Assembly (NCBI GenBank): GCA_964532225.1
Contig: CAZHHM010000021.1
Coordinates: forward strand, 1-32,234
Reading direction: 5' to 3'
Source of the DNA: CAZHHM01 sp964532225
GTDB lineage: Bacteria; Margulisbacteria; WOR-1; JAKLHX01
DNA length: 32,234 bases
The translations under genes were made by a program, and so were the position numbers. Positions 16,691-25,153 of the stretch are shown piece by piece (positions within the stretch are counted from its first letter, which is position 1; each line of letters opens with the position of its first letter). The notes below the pieces were generated by a model, which worked only from the letters and a program-made list of their open reading frames with translations, did no database searches and was not told where the DNA came from.

Positions 16691-17251
16691 ATGTTTAATT
16701 TTATTGTACGCAGGTTGATGACAATATCGAACAGGTCAAAATTCCGGAAGTTCGGGAAAGGGTCTGTCATTTTAGGCCGTTGCAGGATCGACGGAGGAAA
16801 GAACATCTCGATCGCTAAAATGGTCAGTATCAGTAACGATGTATGGCTTTACGCCAAGAATGCGGATGGAACTGGCGCTTCACTTGAGCTAGGCGAGGGT
16901 TGTGTCATTGGGGCATTTAACCACATTACATGTATCAAGAAAGTCGTATTTGGGCGGAATGTTCTTACCGCGAATAATGTGTACGTGTCCGACAATATCC
17001 ACGGCTATGAGGATATCAATACTCCGGTCAAGGACCAGCCGGTGCTTTTTAAGGGTGAGGTGTCTATCGGGGATGGCTCCTGGTTAGGGGAGAATGTCTG
17101 TGTGATAGGGGCAAAAATCGGGAAGCATTGCGTAATAGGCGCAAATGCCGTTGTGACCCGTGATATCCCTGACTATTCTGTCGCGGCAGGCATCCCTGCG
17201 AGAGTAATAAAGAGATATAACAAGGATAAAACTGCCTGGGAAAAAGTATAG
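16691..17251 (+). CDS. Left-handed beta-helix acyltransferase (WcaF/maltose-acetyltransferase-like)
   Basis: The start is placed at 16691, with GGAGG five bases upstream, rather than at the ATG at 16673 directly after the previous stop. The earlier ATG has no room for its own ribosome-binding site beyond the upstream gene. The 186-residue protein shows hexapeptide coils from about residue 30. 'VILGRCRIDGGKNISIA', 'LELGEGCVIGAFNHITC' and 'VFGRNVLTANNVYVSDNIHGYED' contain the probable catalytic histidine in 'NIHGYE'. The helix ends with 'VIGAKIGKHCVIGANAVVTRDIPDYSVAAGIPARVIKRY'. It resembles colanic-acid and serogroup acetyltransferases. With the earlier CatB-like enzyme it suggests two separate acetylations. 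Confidence 0.9.
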   Translation: MFNFIVRRLMTISNRSKFRKFGKGSVILGRCRIDGGKNISIAKMVSISNDVWLYAKNADGTGASLELGEGCVIGAFNHITCIKKVVFGRNVLTANNVYVSDNIHGYEDINTPVKDQPVLFKGEVSIGDGSWLGENVCVIGAKIGKHCVIGANAVVTRDIPDYSVAAGIPARVIKRYNKDKTAWEKV

Positions 17252-17260
17252 AAAGAGTAT

Positions 17261-18190
17261 ATGCCGGTGGCAAACAAAGTTGCTGTGGTAATTGTGAATT
17301 ATAACGGATATGAATACACAAAAGAGTGTATTGAATCCGTGTTAAAGAGCGATTATCTTCCTTTTAAAGTGGTTTTGGTGGATAACGGTTCAAATGACGG
17401 TTCTGGCGATGAACTGAAAAAGGATTTCGGGGATCTAATTTCGTATATAAAAATAGACAAGAACGGCGGGGTGACCGGCGGCAATAACGCTGGAATGGAT
17501 TACGCGTTGAAGAACGGGTTCGACAGCGTGATGTTCCTTAATAATGACGCTCTCATCAATTATGACACTATCAAAAGAATGGTCGCGACTTCCGAAGAGA
17601 ACTCGGATGCATTGGTGGTCCCGAAGATCATGTGCTTCTTTGATCCCCAAAAGCTTGACCATTTTATCGGACCTGATTATGACTGGTCCAACAGATATCC
17701 GGTGGGGTATGAGTACTACCCCAAAGAGGCACATGAACATAATGTTAGAGCGGATATCAGGGTCGCGTCGACCTGTTGTCTCCTGGTCCCTGTGGCCGCT
17801 CTGCCAAAGATCGGGACGATGGACGAGAATTATTTTATGTATTACGATGATTCCGATTTTACAATAAGGGCTGTCAGGGCCGGATTCAGGATGATATATG
17901 AGCCAAAAGCCGTTGTCCGTCATAAGTGCAACATGACGACTAAGAACAAGCAGCCGTCATACTTTGAATATTATCTGCAGAACAGAAATGTCTTCTATTT
18001 TTACAATAAGCTTTGTCCGGACCGGCGCATAAAAATAGTTCTCTTTGCCAAGATACTGCTGTCAATGGCGTTAGATCTGGTAAAGGCCGTTGTGAAGCGT
18101 GACGCAAAGAGGATCAGAGTGATATTCAGGATATTCTCTGATATTGCCGCAAAGAGAATGGGGCCACCTCCTGATATGGACAAGATATGA
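17261..18190 (+). CDS. GT2-family glycosyltransferase (rhamnosyltransferase-like)
   Basis: A 309-residue inverting GT-A enzyme. The N-terminal 'VAVVIVNYNGYEYTKECIESVL' and 'VVLVDNGSNDGSGDEL' bind the nucleotide. 'IDKNGGVTGGNNAGMDYAL' and 'VMFLNNDALIN' mark the DxD-equivalent metal region, here Asn-Asn-Asp. This pattern and the later 'DENYFMYYDDSDFTIRAVRAGFRM' are typical of WbbL-like rhamnosyltransferases. The C-terminal 60 residues have mildly hydrophobic basic helices that could dock to the membrane. It probably adds a deoxyhexose, consistent with the rhamnose-type epimerase that follows. GAAAGAG precedes the ATG at short spacing. Confidence 0.93.
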   Translation: MPVANKVAVVIVNYNGYEYTKECIESVLKSDYLPFKVVLVDNGSNDGSGDELKKDFGDLISYIKIDKNGGVTGGNNAGMDYALKNGFDSVMFLNNDALINYDTIKRMVATSEENSDALVVPKIMCFFDPQKLDHFIGPDYDWSNRYPVGYEYYPKEAHEHNVRADIRVASTCCLLVPVAALPKIGTMDENYFMYYDDSDFTIRAVRAGFRMIYEPKAVVRHKCNMTTKNKQPSYFEYYLQNRNVFYFYNKLCPDRRIKIVLFAKILLSMALDLVKAVVKRDAKRIRVIFRIFSDIAAKRMGPPPDMDKI

Positions 18191-18209
18191 TCCAGGAAAG
18201 GCGGGTAAT

Positions 18210-19352
18210 ATGAAGGTTCTGGTTACTGGCGGTGAAGGGTTTATTGGTAAGGCGATAGTCAAAGAACTGTTGGCCGCGAAAAATGTCGACGAGATCGTTG
18301 TGCTCGACTGCCTATTGCCAAAGATTCATGGTGACAGAGCAAAACCGATGCAGTATGAAGATAAACGTGTTCGTTTTGTCAAAGGAGATGTGTCTGTAAG
18401 AAATGATATTGCGCGTCTTGTGCTGAACACGGAGGCGATTATCCATCTGGCGGCCGAAACAGGCACAGGGCAATCAATGTACGAAATTGAGCTGTATAAC
18501 AAAACAAACATCACTGGAACGGCTCTCATTATGGATGTTCTGACCAACAATAAACATGGCGTGAAGAAGCTCGTGGTCGCCTCTTCCAGGGCTGTTTACG
18601 GTGAAGGCAGCTACAACTGTCTCGAGCATGGGACGGTTCATCCGGAGAATAGAAAAGCATCTGATCTGGCAAAAGGGGACTTTGAGGTCAAGTGCCCCGT
18701 CTGTTCAAAGAACTGCAAGCCTGTCGCTACTCCAGAGGACGCACTGATCCATCCCAGCTCTTTTTACGGCATAACAAAACAGTTCCAGGAAGAGATGATA
18801 ATGAGGATGTGTCCCAATATCGGGATAAGCCCGGTCGCCCTGCGATACCAGAACGTTTATGGTCCGGGTCAATCGTTAAGCAACCCTTATACCGGTGTCC
18901 TGTCGATCTTTTCCGGCCTATTTCGAGCAGGCAAAACGGTGAACATATTCGAGGATGGGGCCGAATCTAGAGATTTTGTTTATGTCGATGATGTCGCAAA
19001 GGCCACTGTAAACTCTTTGTTCGAGGACGGTGCCGATGGACATGTGTTCAACATCGGGAGCGGGACCATGACTCCGGTCATCGAGGTGGCTAAGCTACTT
19101 TCGTCAAAACTGTTGAGCCGATCGAAAATATCAGTGACGGGTGATTTCAGGGTGGGGGATATTAGGCACTGCTTTGCTGATATATCAAAAGCCGAGAAGA
19201 TCCTTGGATATAGGCCGTCTGTCAGCTTTGACAAAGGTCTTTCAATGTTCGTTGATTGGGTACTTGATCAAGCACCTGGACAGGACCTTTACAAAAGATC
19301 CATTGATGAGATGAAGGAAAAGGGCCTTTATTCCGGTCAGCAGGAGAAATAA
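18210..19352 (+). CDS. NAD-dependent sugar epimerase with CxxC insert, resembling dTDP-L-rhamnose 4-epimerase
   Basis: The ATG at 18210 has AGGAAAGG upstream; a longer reading would lie inside the preceding gene. The 380-residue extended SDR opens with 'VLVTGGEGFIGKAIV', has 'VVASSRAVYGEGSY', and carries the active-site pair Y186 and K190 in 'FYGITK'. Between the Ser motif and the YxxxK motif is an insert with C137, then C162, C165 and C169 ('KCPVCSKNC'), which looks like a zinc knuckle. I recall the same insert in dTDP-L-rhamnose 4-epimerases, which make 6-deoxy-L-talose precursors. The C-terminal 'YRPSVSFDKGLSMFVDWV' is standard. The nucleotide and sugar remain inferred. Confidence 0.88.
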   Translation: MKVLVTGGEGFIGKAIVKELLAAKNVDEIVVLDCLLPKIHGDRAKPMQYEDKRVRFVKGDVSVRNDIARLVLNTEAIIHLAAETGTGQSMYEIELYNKTNITGTALIMDVLTNNKHGVKKLVVASSRAVYGEGSYNCLEHGTVHPENRKASDLAKGDFEVKCPVCSKNCKPVATPEDALIHPSSFYGITKQFQEEMIMRMCPNIGISPVALRYQNVYGPGQSLSNPYTGVLSIFSGLFRAGKTVNIFEDGAESRDFVYVDDVAKATVNSLFEDGADGHVFNIGSGTMTPVIEVAKLLSSKLLSRSKISVTGDFRVGDIRHCFADISKAEKILGYRPSVSFDKGLSMFVDWVLDQAPGQDLYKRSIDEMKEKGLYSGQQEK

Positions 19353-19356
19353 ATAA

Positions 19357-21147
19357 ATGTGCGGAATTTTCGGGTTTACCGATATCTGTAGCGATCCGAA
19401 CGCAGTATTAAAAGTAATGGCAGGGCAGCAGCTCCATAGGGGACCCGATGGCGAGGGATATTTCGTTGCGAACGGGATATCTATGGGTATGAGGAGGCTG
19501 AGCATCATAGATATAGAACACGGACAGCAGCCTTTCTTTAACGAAAACAAGGATGTCGCGGTCATTTGCAACGGAGAGATATATAACTATATTGAACTGC
19601 GGAAGGAGCTCATTGGGCTCGGTCACAATTTCTATACTCAAAGCGATGTGGAGGTGATCCCGCATCTCTATGAGGAATACGGCGCTGATTTTGCTGGCAA
19701 GCTCAACGGGATGTTCGCCATAGCACTGTATGACACGAAAAAAGGCCAGCTTCTGCTTGTCAGGGACAGACTGGGGATAAAGCCTCTGTATTATTCAACT
19801 AAGGACGGGGGGATCTCATTTGCTTCTGAGTTGCGCTCCCTGATATCAGCAGGAAAAGCCGGGTCCGATTTGGACTACCGAGCACTTAGCGCTTATCTTG
19901 ATCTCATGTATATTCCATGCCCTTTAACGCCTTTCAAGTCTATAAATAAACTGCCTTCAGGTACGGTCCTTGTGCACGGTTCCGGAAAAACTCAGATGAT
20001 CAAATACTGGGAGCCTGTACTTAAAAGACCAGAGATCAAAGATGCAGGCCAGGCTGAAGAAGAGATCGATAGGATCCTCAAGGACAGCATAAGGATAGGG
20101 ATGAGGAGCGATGTGCCTGTAGGCGCCCTGCTAAGCGGAGGGGTGGACAGTTCCGGAGTTACGGCGCTCGCGAGTATGATGACAGGGTATCGGATGTCGA
20201 CCTTTCATACTGAATGGAAGAACATTGAAGGAAAGAGCAATGAAAGTCCTTATGCCAGGATGGTGTCAAAACAGTACGGTACCGACCATCACGAAAGGGA
20301 AGTGACGGAGAAGGAGCTGGTTTCGCTTTTGCCGATGCTTATATGGCATCTTGAAGAACCTTTTGCCGACGGCGCCTTTGTCCCGACATTCACATTATCG
20401 AAACTGGCATCCGAAAATGTGAAGGTGGTCTTGAGCGGTGCAGGAGGGGATGAACTGTTCGGAGGGTATTCCCATCATAAGATAACCGGTCGGCTTAAGA
20501 ACATGATCAAGGCGATCGTTTTCCGAAAAGATGAAAGAGGATCGTATTACGACAAAATCCAGCCGAACAAAACCTTGCCATGGGAAGCAACCTTTGACTG
20601 GTACAAGAAAAATGCTGTCAGGGACCTTGTTGATGTTACGTATAAAAGATTTAAACACATAGATGAGTTGAACGCCATTATGGCTACAGATCTTACGGTC
20701 TACTTGCAGGACGATATACTTATGCTTACCGATAAGATGACAATGGCTGCCTCTGTCGAATGCCGCGTCCCTCTGCTTGACCATAGGCTTGTTGAATTAA
20801 GCCTTAAAATGGATCCTTCTCTTAAGGTGCGGAGCGGAGAAGGCAAATATGTCCTGAAAAAACTTATGGAACGATATCTTCCCAAAGAAATCCTGTACCG
20901 AAGAAAAGAAGGTTTTGGGGCGCCCATACAGACCTGGGTGAACAGGAATAAAGCGAAAGTATTTGACAGGCTCCTTGGGAAGGGGGTTCTGGCCACTGAG
21001 TTTGCCTCGCCATCAAGGATAAAACATCTTTGTTCAACGCCCGTACTAGAAAAAGTCGAAGGATGGGAGTACTGGAAGCTGATCGTTCTTGAAATATGGT
21101 TCAGGTTGTTTGTTCTTGGGGAAAAGTATGAGAACATTATTCAGTAA
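19357..21147 (+). CDS. asnB: Glutamine-hydrolysing asparagine-synthase family amidotransferase
   Basis: A 596-residue class II glutamine amidotransferase. The catalytic cysteine C2 follows the initiator Met in 'MCGIFGF'. The glutaminase domain includes 'LHRGPDGEGYF' and 'CNGEIYNYIELRKEL'. The synthetase domain has the ATP pyrophosphatase loop 'LLSGGVDSSGV' (S260-S266) and 'VLSGAGGDELFGGY'. Length and motifs are complete, so it should be active. In O-antigen loci such proteins (for example WbpS) are thought to convert uronic acids to uronamides rather than make asparagine. UDP-glucose dehydrogenase three genes downstream would supply the uronic acid. A CAGGAG lies about 12 bases before the ATG. 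Confidence 0.92.
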   Translation: MCGIFGFTDICSDPNAVLKVMAGQQLHRGPDGEGYFVANGISMGMRRLSIIDIEHGQQPFFNENKDVAVICNGEIYNYIELRKELIGLGHNFYTQSDVEVIPHLYEEYGADFAGKLNGMFAIALYDTKKGQLLLVRDRLGIKPLYYSTKDGGISFASELRSLISAGKAGSDLDYRALSAYLDLMYIPCPLTPFKSINKLPSGTVLVHGSGKTQMIKYWEPVLKRPEIKDAGQAEEEIDRILKDSIRIGMRSDVPVGALLSGGVDSSGVTALASMMTGYRMSTFHTEWKNIEGKSNESPYARMVSKQYGTDHHEREVTEKELVSLLPMLIWHLEEPFADGAFVPTFTLSKLASENVKVVLSGAGGDELFGGYSHHKITGRLKNMIKAIVFRKDERGSYYDKIQPNKTLPWEATFDWYKKNAVRDLVDVTYKRFKHIDELNAIMATDLTVYLQDDILMLTDKMTMAASVECRVPLLDHRLVELSLKMDPSLKVRSGEGKYVLKKLMERYLPKEILYRRKEGFGAPIQTWVNRNKAKVFDRLLGKGVLATEFASPSRIKHLCSTPVLEKVEGWEYWKLIVLEIWFRLFVLGEKYENIIQ

Positions 21148-22861
21148 AATGCGAGCAGTGTTAAGCAGCAAGGTGTTCGTGCCTTATGCAAGGAAAAGGT
21201 ATGATCTTGGCCTAATTGCTGTATTGCTGAGGCTGATAATTGTCGCTTTGCTGCGATACCTTGTCTTTCATGCTGATAGGCTGAGGACAAGGGCCGTCGC
21301 TAAGTTGAGAAAGCCTATTACTTTCTCATTTGATCATGAACAGCTTAAAGCTCTTCCGACGTACAAACTTCCGGATTTGTCTCAAGTCGTTGAGGACCCG
21401 ACGATCACGCTTGCGACAAAAGAGGTCCCTCTGAATGCAGGGGTCTTTAATGGGTCATATGAAGATATTGAGGATTATTATTCTGTGCACAGGTTCTACT
21501 GGATATTCCCTCTGCTATCAAAATCCACATCGGCTAGAGCTCTCTCAGCCATAAAGCGGATGATTCTTGATTGGATTGAACAAAACCCTAAGGCAGCCAA
21601 ATCGCCTCAATTCGAGCCGTATACAATATCGGAACGATGCATATCCTGGCTGACATTTCTATGTTATGCAAAAGACAGCGGGCTGTTTAGTGATGATGAT
21701 TATAAAAAGATCACGGGGTCAATTGAAGTTCAGATGGTGTATCTCGCAAATAATATCGAGTATAAGGGACTTGCGACCAACAATCATATCCTGAACAATG
21801 CCAGAGCGCTGTATTTCTGCGGGATCGCTTTTAATTCAAAACTACCGACCGCCGCGGCTGATAAAATATTCAAAAAGCACATTCCTCTGATGATCCGGGA
21901 AGGGGAGCTTACCGAAGGTTCTTCCCACTATCAGATGCTTCTGACCATGAAGTTCCTGGAGCTTCATAAGTTTGTCAGTTTGAAAGGCGGCTTGCAGCTG
22001 GCGGATACTCTAGGGGTCCCGCTGGCGGAAATGCTCCGGGTATGCAGACTGATACATGGCAAGAGGTCGTATCCTCTGATCGGTGACGTATCCCCCGACG
22101 TCACGCCGGCCTGGCTTAACGGATGGCCTTTTTCGGATGATATCAATGCCATTTCTCCATGGCACAGGATATTTGATCATTCAGTGATGTTGGGCCCCGG
22201 AAGATCGCGCAATATTGTCAAGCTGTCTTCACCGAGGAACTCCTTTGAGCTATGGGTCTCCGCGAAGGACAATGGTCCAGGATGTCATGGCCATAATGAT
22301 AATGGTTCATTCATGCTGTATTATAAGGGAGCCCCGGTGGTGATCGATCCAGGGCTGAGCTCTTACATTGAGAATGATCTTAACCTCAGACAGACCTCAC
22401 AGCACCTGCATAGTGTCCCATGCATCGGGTACGCGCTATGGGATATTGAGAAACATTACAAAACATCATATATGGCAATGAGCTCAAACGCGCGCTTGAT
22501 AGGTTGTGATGACGGCGTTGATGTCGAACTGCTCTCTTTTGACAAGCAGGTCAGACTGGAGAGGACGTTCCGTTTGAATGACGCAAGTATAGACATACGC
22601 GACAAAGTAACCAAAGATAGATATGGTACCGTTGGCTATAGTTGCCTGCTCCCCCTTGATCCGGGAATACTCCCGGTGCTGACGCATGGAAAAGCAGAAC
22701 TGAAGCCGACAGGTGTTTCGATAGTGACAAGTTTAGATATGACAATTGAGGATATTGTTGTTTGCGGAAGATACGGTGAAAGAAAAGCGTCAAAGGCTGT
22801 AAAGCTCGCCTCAATGAAGAGGGGTGAGATCCCGTTCAGTATTGAGATAACAAACGAATGA
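21128..22861 (+). CDS. Heparinase II/III-like polysaccharide lyase family protein
   Basis: The ATG at 21128 has GGGGAAA upstream and overlaps the asnB stop by 20 bases. The 577-residue protein has a hydrophobic stretch near residues 20-45 ('LGLIAVLLRLIIVALLRYLVF'), possibly membrane-associating. An alpha/alpha-barrel region follows, containing 'ATNNHILNNARALYFCGIAF' and 'EGSSHYQMLLTMKFLELHKF'. The C-terminal beta-sandwich has 'CHGHNDNGSFMLYYKGAPVVIDPGLSSY' with H387 and H389, the hallmark of the heparinase II/III domain. Such proteins cleave uronic-acid-containing polysaccharides and are common in exopolysaccharide loci. It may trim or release the locus's own glycan. I see no clear cleavable signal peptide, which is odd for a secreted lyase. 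Confidence 0.9.
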   Translation: MRTLFSKMRAVLSSKVFVPYARKRYDLGLIAVLLRLIIVALLRYLVFHADRLRTRAVAKLRKPITFSFDHEQLKALPTYKLPDLSQVVEDPTITLATKEVPLNAGVFNGSYEDIEDYYSVHRFYWIFPLLSKSTSARALSAIKRMILDWIEQNPKAAKSPQFEPYTISERCISWLTFLCYAKDSGLFSDDDYKKITGSIEVQMVYLANNIEYKGLATNNHILNNARALYFCGIAFNSKLPTAAADKIFKKHIPLMIREGELTEGSSHYQMLLTMKFLELHKFVSLKGGLQLADTLGVPLAEMLRVCRLIHGKRSYPLIGDVSPDVTPAWLNGWPFSDDINAISPWHRIFDHSVMLGPGRSRNIVKLSSPRNSFELWVSAKDNGPGCHGHNDNGSFMLYYKGAPVVIDPGLSSYIENDLNLRQTSQHLHSVPCIGYALWDIEKHYKTSYMAMSSNARLIGCDDGVDVELLSFDKQVRLERTFRLNDASIDIRDKVTKDRYGTVGYSCLLPLDPGILPVLTHGKAELKPTGVSIVTSLDMTIEDIVVCGRYGERKASKAVKLASMKRGEIPFSIEITNE

Positions 22862-23790
22862 ACCAAGATAAAAAAGTATGCATTATTGTGCCTACGCATA
22901 ACAGGGCTGAAATGCTGGACAGGGCCTTGAGAAGCATCCTTGCTCAGACTTATGTGAACTGGGAGACGGTCATAATCGCGAACGGATGTACTGATGCCAC
23001 CATACCGGTTGTCAGGAAATACATGTCAGACGATGGCCGATTCAGGCTGATCGAGATTAAGGATAGTATTGGAGGCGCAAAAGCCAGGAATATCGGGCTT
23101 GATAACACATCCGGAGATTATCTTGCTTTCCTGGACGATGACGACGAATGGCTGCCTGACAAGCTTGCGGAGCAAGTAGATGCGATCGAACGTACAAATT
23201 CTCCTATTGTCGGATGCGACTATCACTATTATATAAACGGGACTTACGAAAAGACCTCGAGACTGGACTCTTCTGTCACTCTTGATGACATGTATTATGA
23301 GAACATTCTCGGAAGTTATTCGTTCTGCATGACAAGGACTCGATATGTGAAGGGAATCAGGATCAACGAAAAGCTCTTTGCATGCCAAGATTGGGATCTA
23401 TGGATAAAGATCATGTTGGCAGAAGGCCGCAAGTGCATTGTTGTTAAAAAACCTCTGGTCAAATACCATCAACATGTATGGGCGAGAATAACGGACCAAA
23501 AAGATAAGGCAATGAAGGCGCGGTCCGTTTTCCTGAAAAGCCACTGGAGAAGATTGGATATCAGGCAAAAAAGATACCATCTACTAAAAAGGGAAGTGAT
23601 CGATGGTCGTCAGACAACGAAAAATATCATGTCCAGACTATACAAAGGCATGGTATTTTTACTGTCGGCAAGGAAAAGGAGCCTCTACCTAATATACATG
23701 ACCATATTTGAATATGTGCTGCTTATCAGGTCCAGGCTGCTGTATGGAACGTTAAGAGGGTTGTTTGGCAGGTCTGGCAGAGGTCTCTAA
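22858..23790 (+). CDS. GT2-family glycosyltransferase
   Basis: A 310-residue GT-A enzyme joined to the lyase gene by an ATGA overlap. The motif order is 'VCIIVPTHNRAEMLDRALRSIL', 'ETVIIANGCTDATIPVV', 'IGGAKARNIGLDNTSGDYLAFLDDDDEWLPDK' and 'ACQDWDLWIKIML'. The Asp run gives the metal-binding DxD-type site and 'QDWDLW' the catalytic base region. The C-terminal 60 residues are basic with a hydrophobic stretch ('LYLIYMTIFEYVLLI'), probably membrane-associating. It is expected to add one residue to the lipid-linked oligosaccharide on the cytoplasmic side. Donor sugar unknown. Confidence 0.94.
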   Translation: MNQDKKVCIIVPTHNRAEMLDRALRSILAQTYVNWETVIIANGCTDATIPVVRKYMSDDGRFRLIEIKDSIGGAKARNIGLDNTSGDYLAFLDDDDEWLPDKLAEQVDAIERTNSPIVGCDYHYYINGTYEKTSRLDSSVTLDDMYYENILGSYSFCMTRTRYVKGIRINEKLFACQDWDLWIKIMLAEGRKCIVVKKPLVKYHQHVWARITDQKDKAMKARSVFLKSHWRRLDIRQKRYHLLKREVIDGRQTTKNIMSRLYKGMVFLLSARKRSLYLIYMTIFEYVLLIRSRLLYGTLRGLFGRSGRGL

Positions 23791-23807
23791 TAAATCAAGC
23801 CGGACAG

Positions 23808-23820
23808 TATAATGTATAAT
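23808..23820 (+). promoter_or_regulatory. Possible internal promoter: two adjacent TATAAT boxes before ugd
   Basis: In the 53-base gap before ugd, TATAAT occurs at 23808-23813 and again at 23815-23820, both perfect -10 matches. I see no convincing TTGACA 16-18 bases upstream of either. The gap is larger than most in this operon. An internal start for ugd and the following genes is possible but not strongly supported. Confidence 0.3.
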
Positions 23821-23843
23821 ATTGTAGAGAGAAAAAACAAATC

Positions 23844-25145
23844 ATGAAAATTTGCGTCATTGGCGGAGGCTATGTCGGTCTGGCGACCGCAGCATGCCTG
23901 GCGAACCTTGGGAATGATGTTGTCTGTGTTGAGAAGTCAAAAAGTAAATTGTCCTCTCTAAAAAAGGGGAAGATACCTTTCTATGAGACTGGGCTTGATG
24001 TGCTGATCGCCTCAAACCTTAACGACCGAAGGCTTTCTTTCACCAATAGTATTAATAAAGCCGTCAAAGAGTCGGATGTAATATTCATAACCGTGGGTAC
24101 ACCGCCCAAAGAGGACGGAAGCGCTGATCTGTCCGGGCTCAGGGATGTCGCCATGAAGATTGCTAAAGTGCTGCTGGAGATGGGGAGTTCCTCAAAGACC
24201 CATAAGATAATCGGAGTGAAGAGCACAGTTCCGGTAGGCACTTGCGAAATGATAGTGAAAATGTTCAAGAGCAATAAAGTGCCTGCTTCGATGGTCTCCG
24301 TCGTGTCAAATCCGGAGTTTCTTAGAGAGGGGAGCGCTGTTTATGATTTTATGCATCCCGACAGGATCGTGATCGGAGCAACAAATAATCGTGCGTTCAA
24401 TTCAATGTCGGAACTGTACCGTCCGATAAATGCGCATATCATCTTCATGGACCCCAGGTCGGCAGAGCTGGTTAAATATGTTTCGAACTGTTTCCTTGCC
24501 ACAAAGATATCTTTTGTGAACGAGATCGCAAATATCTGCGATAAGCTTGGCGTGGATGTGACGGAGATAACCAACTCGGTTGGATTGGACAAGAGGATAG
24601 GGCGTTCTTTTTTTAACGCAGGGATCGGATACGGCGGCTCGTGTTTGCCTAAGGATATCTCTGCGCTGATACATCTTTCAAGATCAAAAGGATATGAACC
24701 GAAACTGTTGGGATCGGTCTCGGAGGTGAACGGCAGTCAGGCGGGGTATTTCATCAATAAGATAGTTGCTGAGCTCGGGGGAATAAAAGGTAAGAGGATC
24801 GCTATCCTCGGTGTCACATTTAAGCCTGAAACTGATGATCTGAGAGAGTCTCCGGCATTAAAACTAATCAAGATCCTGAAAAAGGCAGGGGCAAGGATAA
24901 CCGCATATGACCCGGTGCACAAAGGTAAGATGATCGAGGGAGTTAAGGTCAAGACGGAGGTATATTCCGCTCTGAGAGGTAGTGAGGCTGTTGTCGTCTG
25001 CACGGAATGGCCTGAGTTCAGGCAGCTGGACTTCAAAAAGGTCATGCGCATCATGAAAACCCCGATATTCTGCGACGGAAGGAACATATATGACCCGAGA
25101 TTCATGAAGGAGCTGGGGTTTTCGTATACCGGAATTGGACGGTAA
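23844..25145 (+). CDS. ugd: UDP-glucose (or related nucleotide-sugar) 6-dehydrogenase
   Basis: A 433-residue four-electron dehydrogenase of normal length. The NAD-binding N-terminus is 'MKICVIGGGYVGLATAACLANLGNDVVCVE'. Other family blocks are 'VIFITVGTPPKEDGSADLSG', 'KSTVPVGT' and 'NPEFLREGSAVYDFMHPDRIVIG'. The catalytic cysteine is C267 in 'GIGYGGSCLPKDISALI'. 'VTFKPETDDLRESPALKLI' and 'VVCTEWPEF' complete the C-terminal domain. It oxidises UDP-glucose to UDP-glucuronate, or an equivalent N-acetyl sugar to its uronate. This predicts a uronic acid in the glycan, matching the AsnB-type amidotransferase and heparinase-like lyase upstream. Oxidation of UDP-GlcNAc or UDP-ManNAc would be the alternative. 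Confidence 0.93.
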   Translation: MKICVIGGGYVGLATAACLANLGNDVVCVEKSKSKLSSLKKGKIPFYETGLDVLIASNLNDRRLSFTNSINKAVKESDVIFITVGTPPKEDGSADLSGLRDVAMKIAKVLLEMGSSSKTHKIIGVKSTVPVGTCEMIVKMFKSNKVPASMVSVVSNPEFLREGSAVYDFMHPDRIVIGATNNRAFNSMSELYRPINAHIIFMDPRSAELVKYVSNCFLATKISFVNEIANICDKLGVDVTEITNSVGLDKRIGRSFFNAGIGYGGSCLPKDISALIHLSRSKGYEPKLLGSVSEVNGSQAGYFINKIVAELGGIKGKRIAILGVTFKPETDDLRESPALKLIKILKKAGARITAYDPVHKGKMIEGVKVKTEVYSALRGSEAVVVCTEWPEFRQLDFKKVMRIMKTPIFCDGRNIYDPRFMKELGFSYTGIGR

Positions 25146-25153
25146 TAGCTGAC

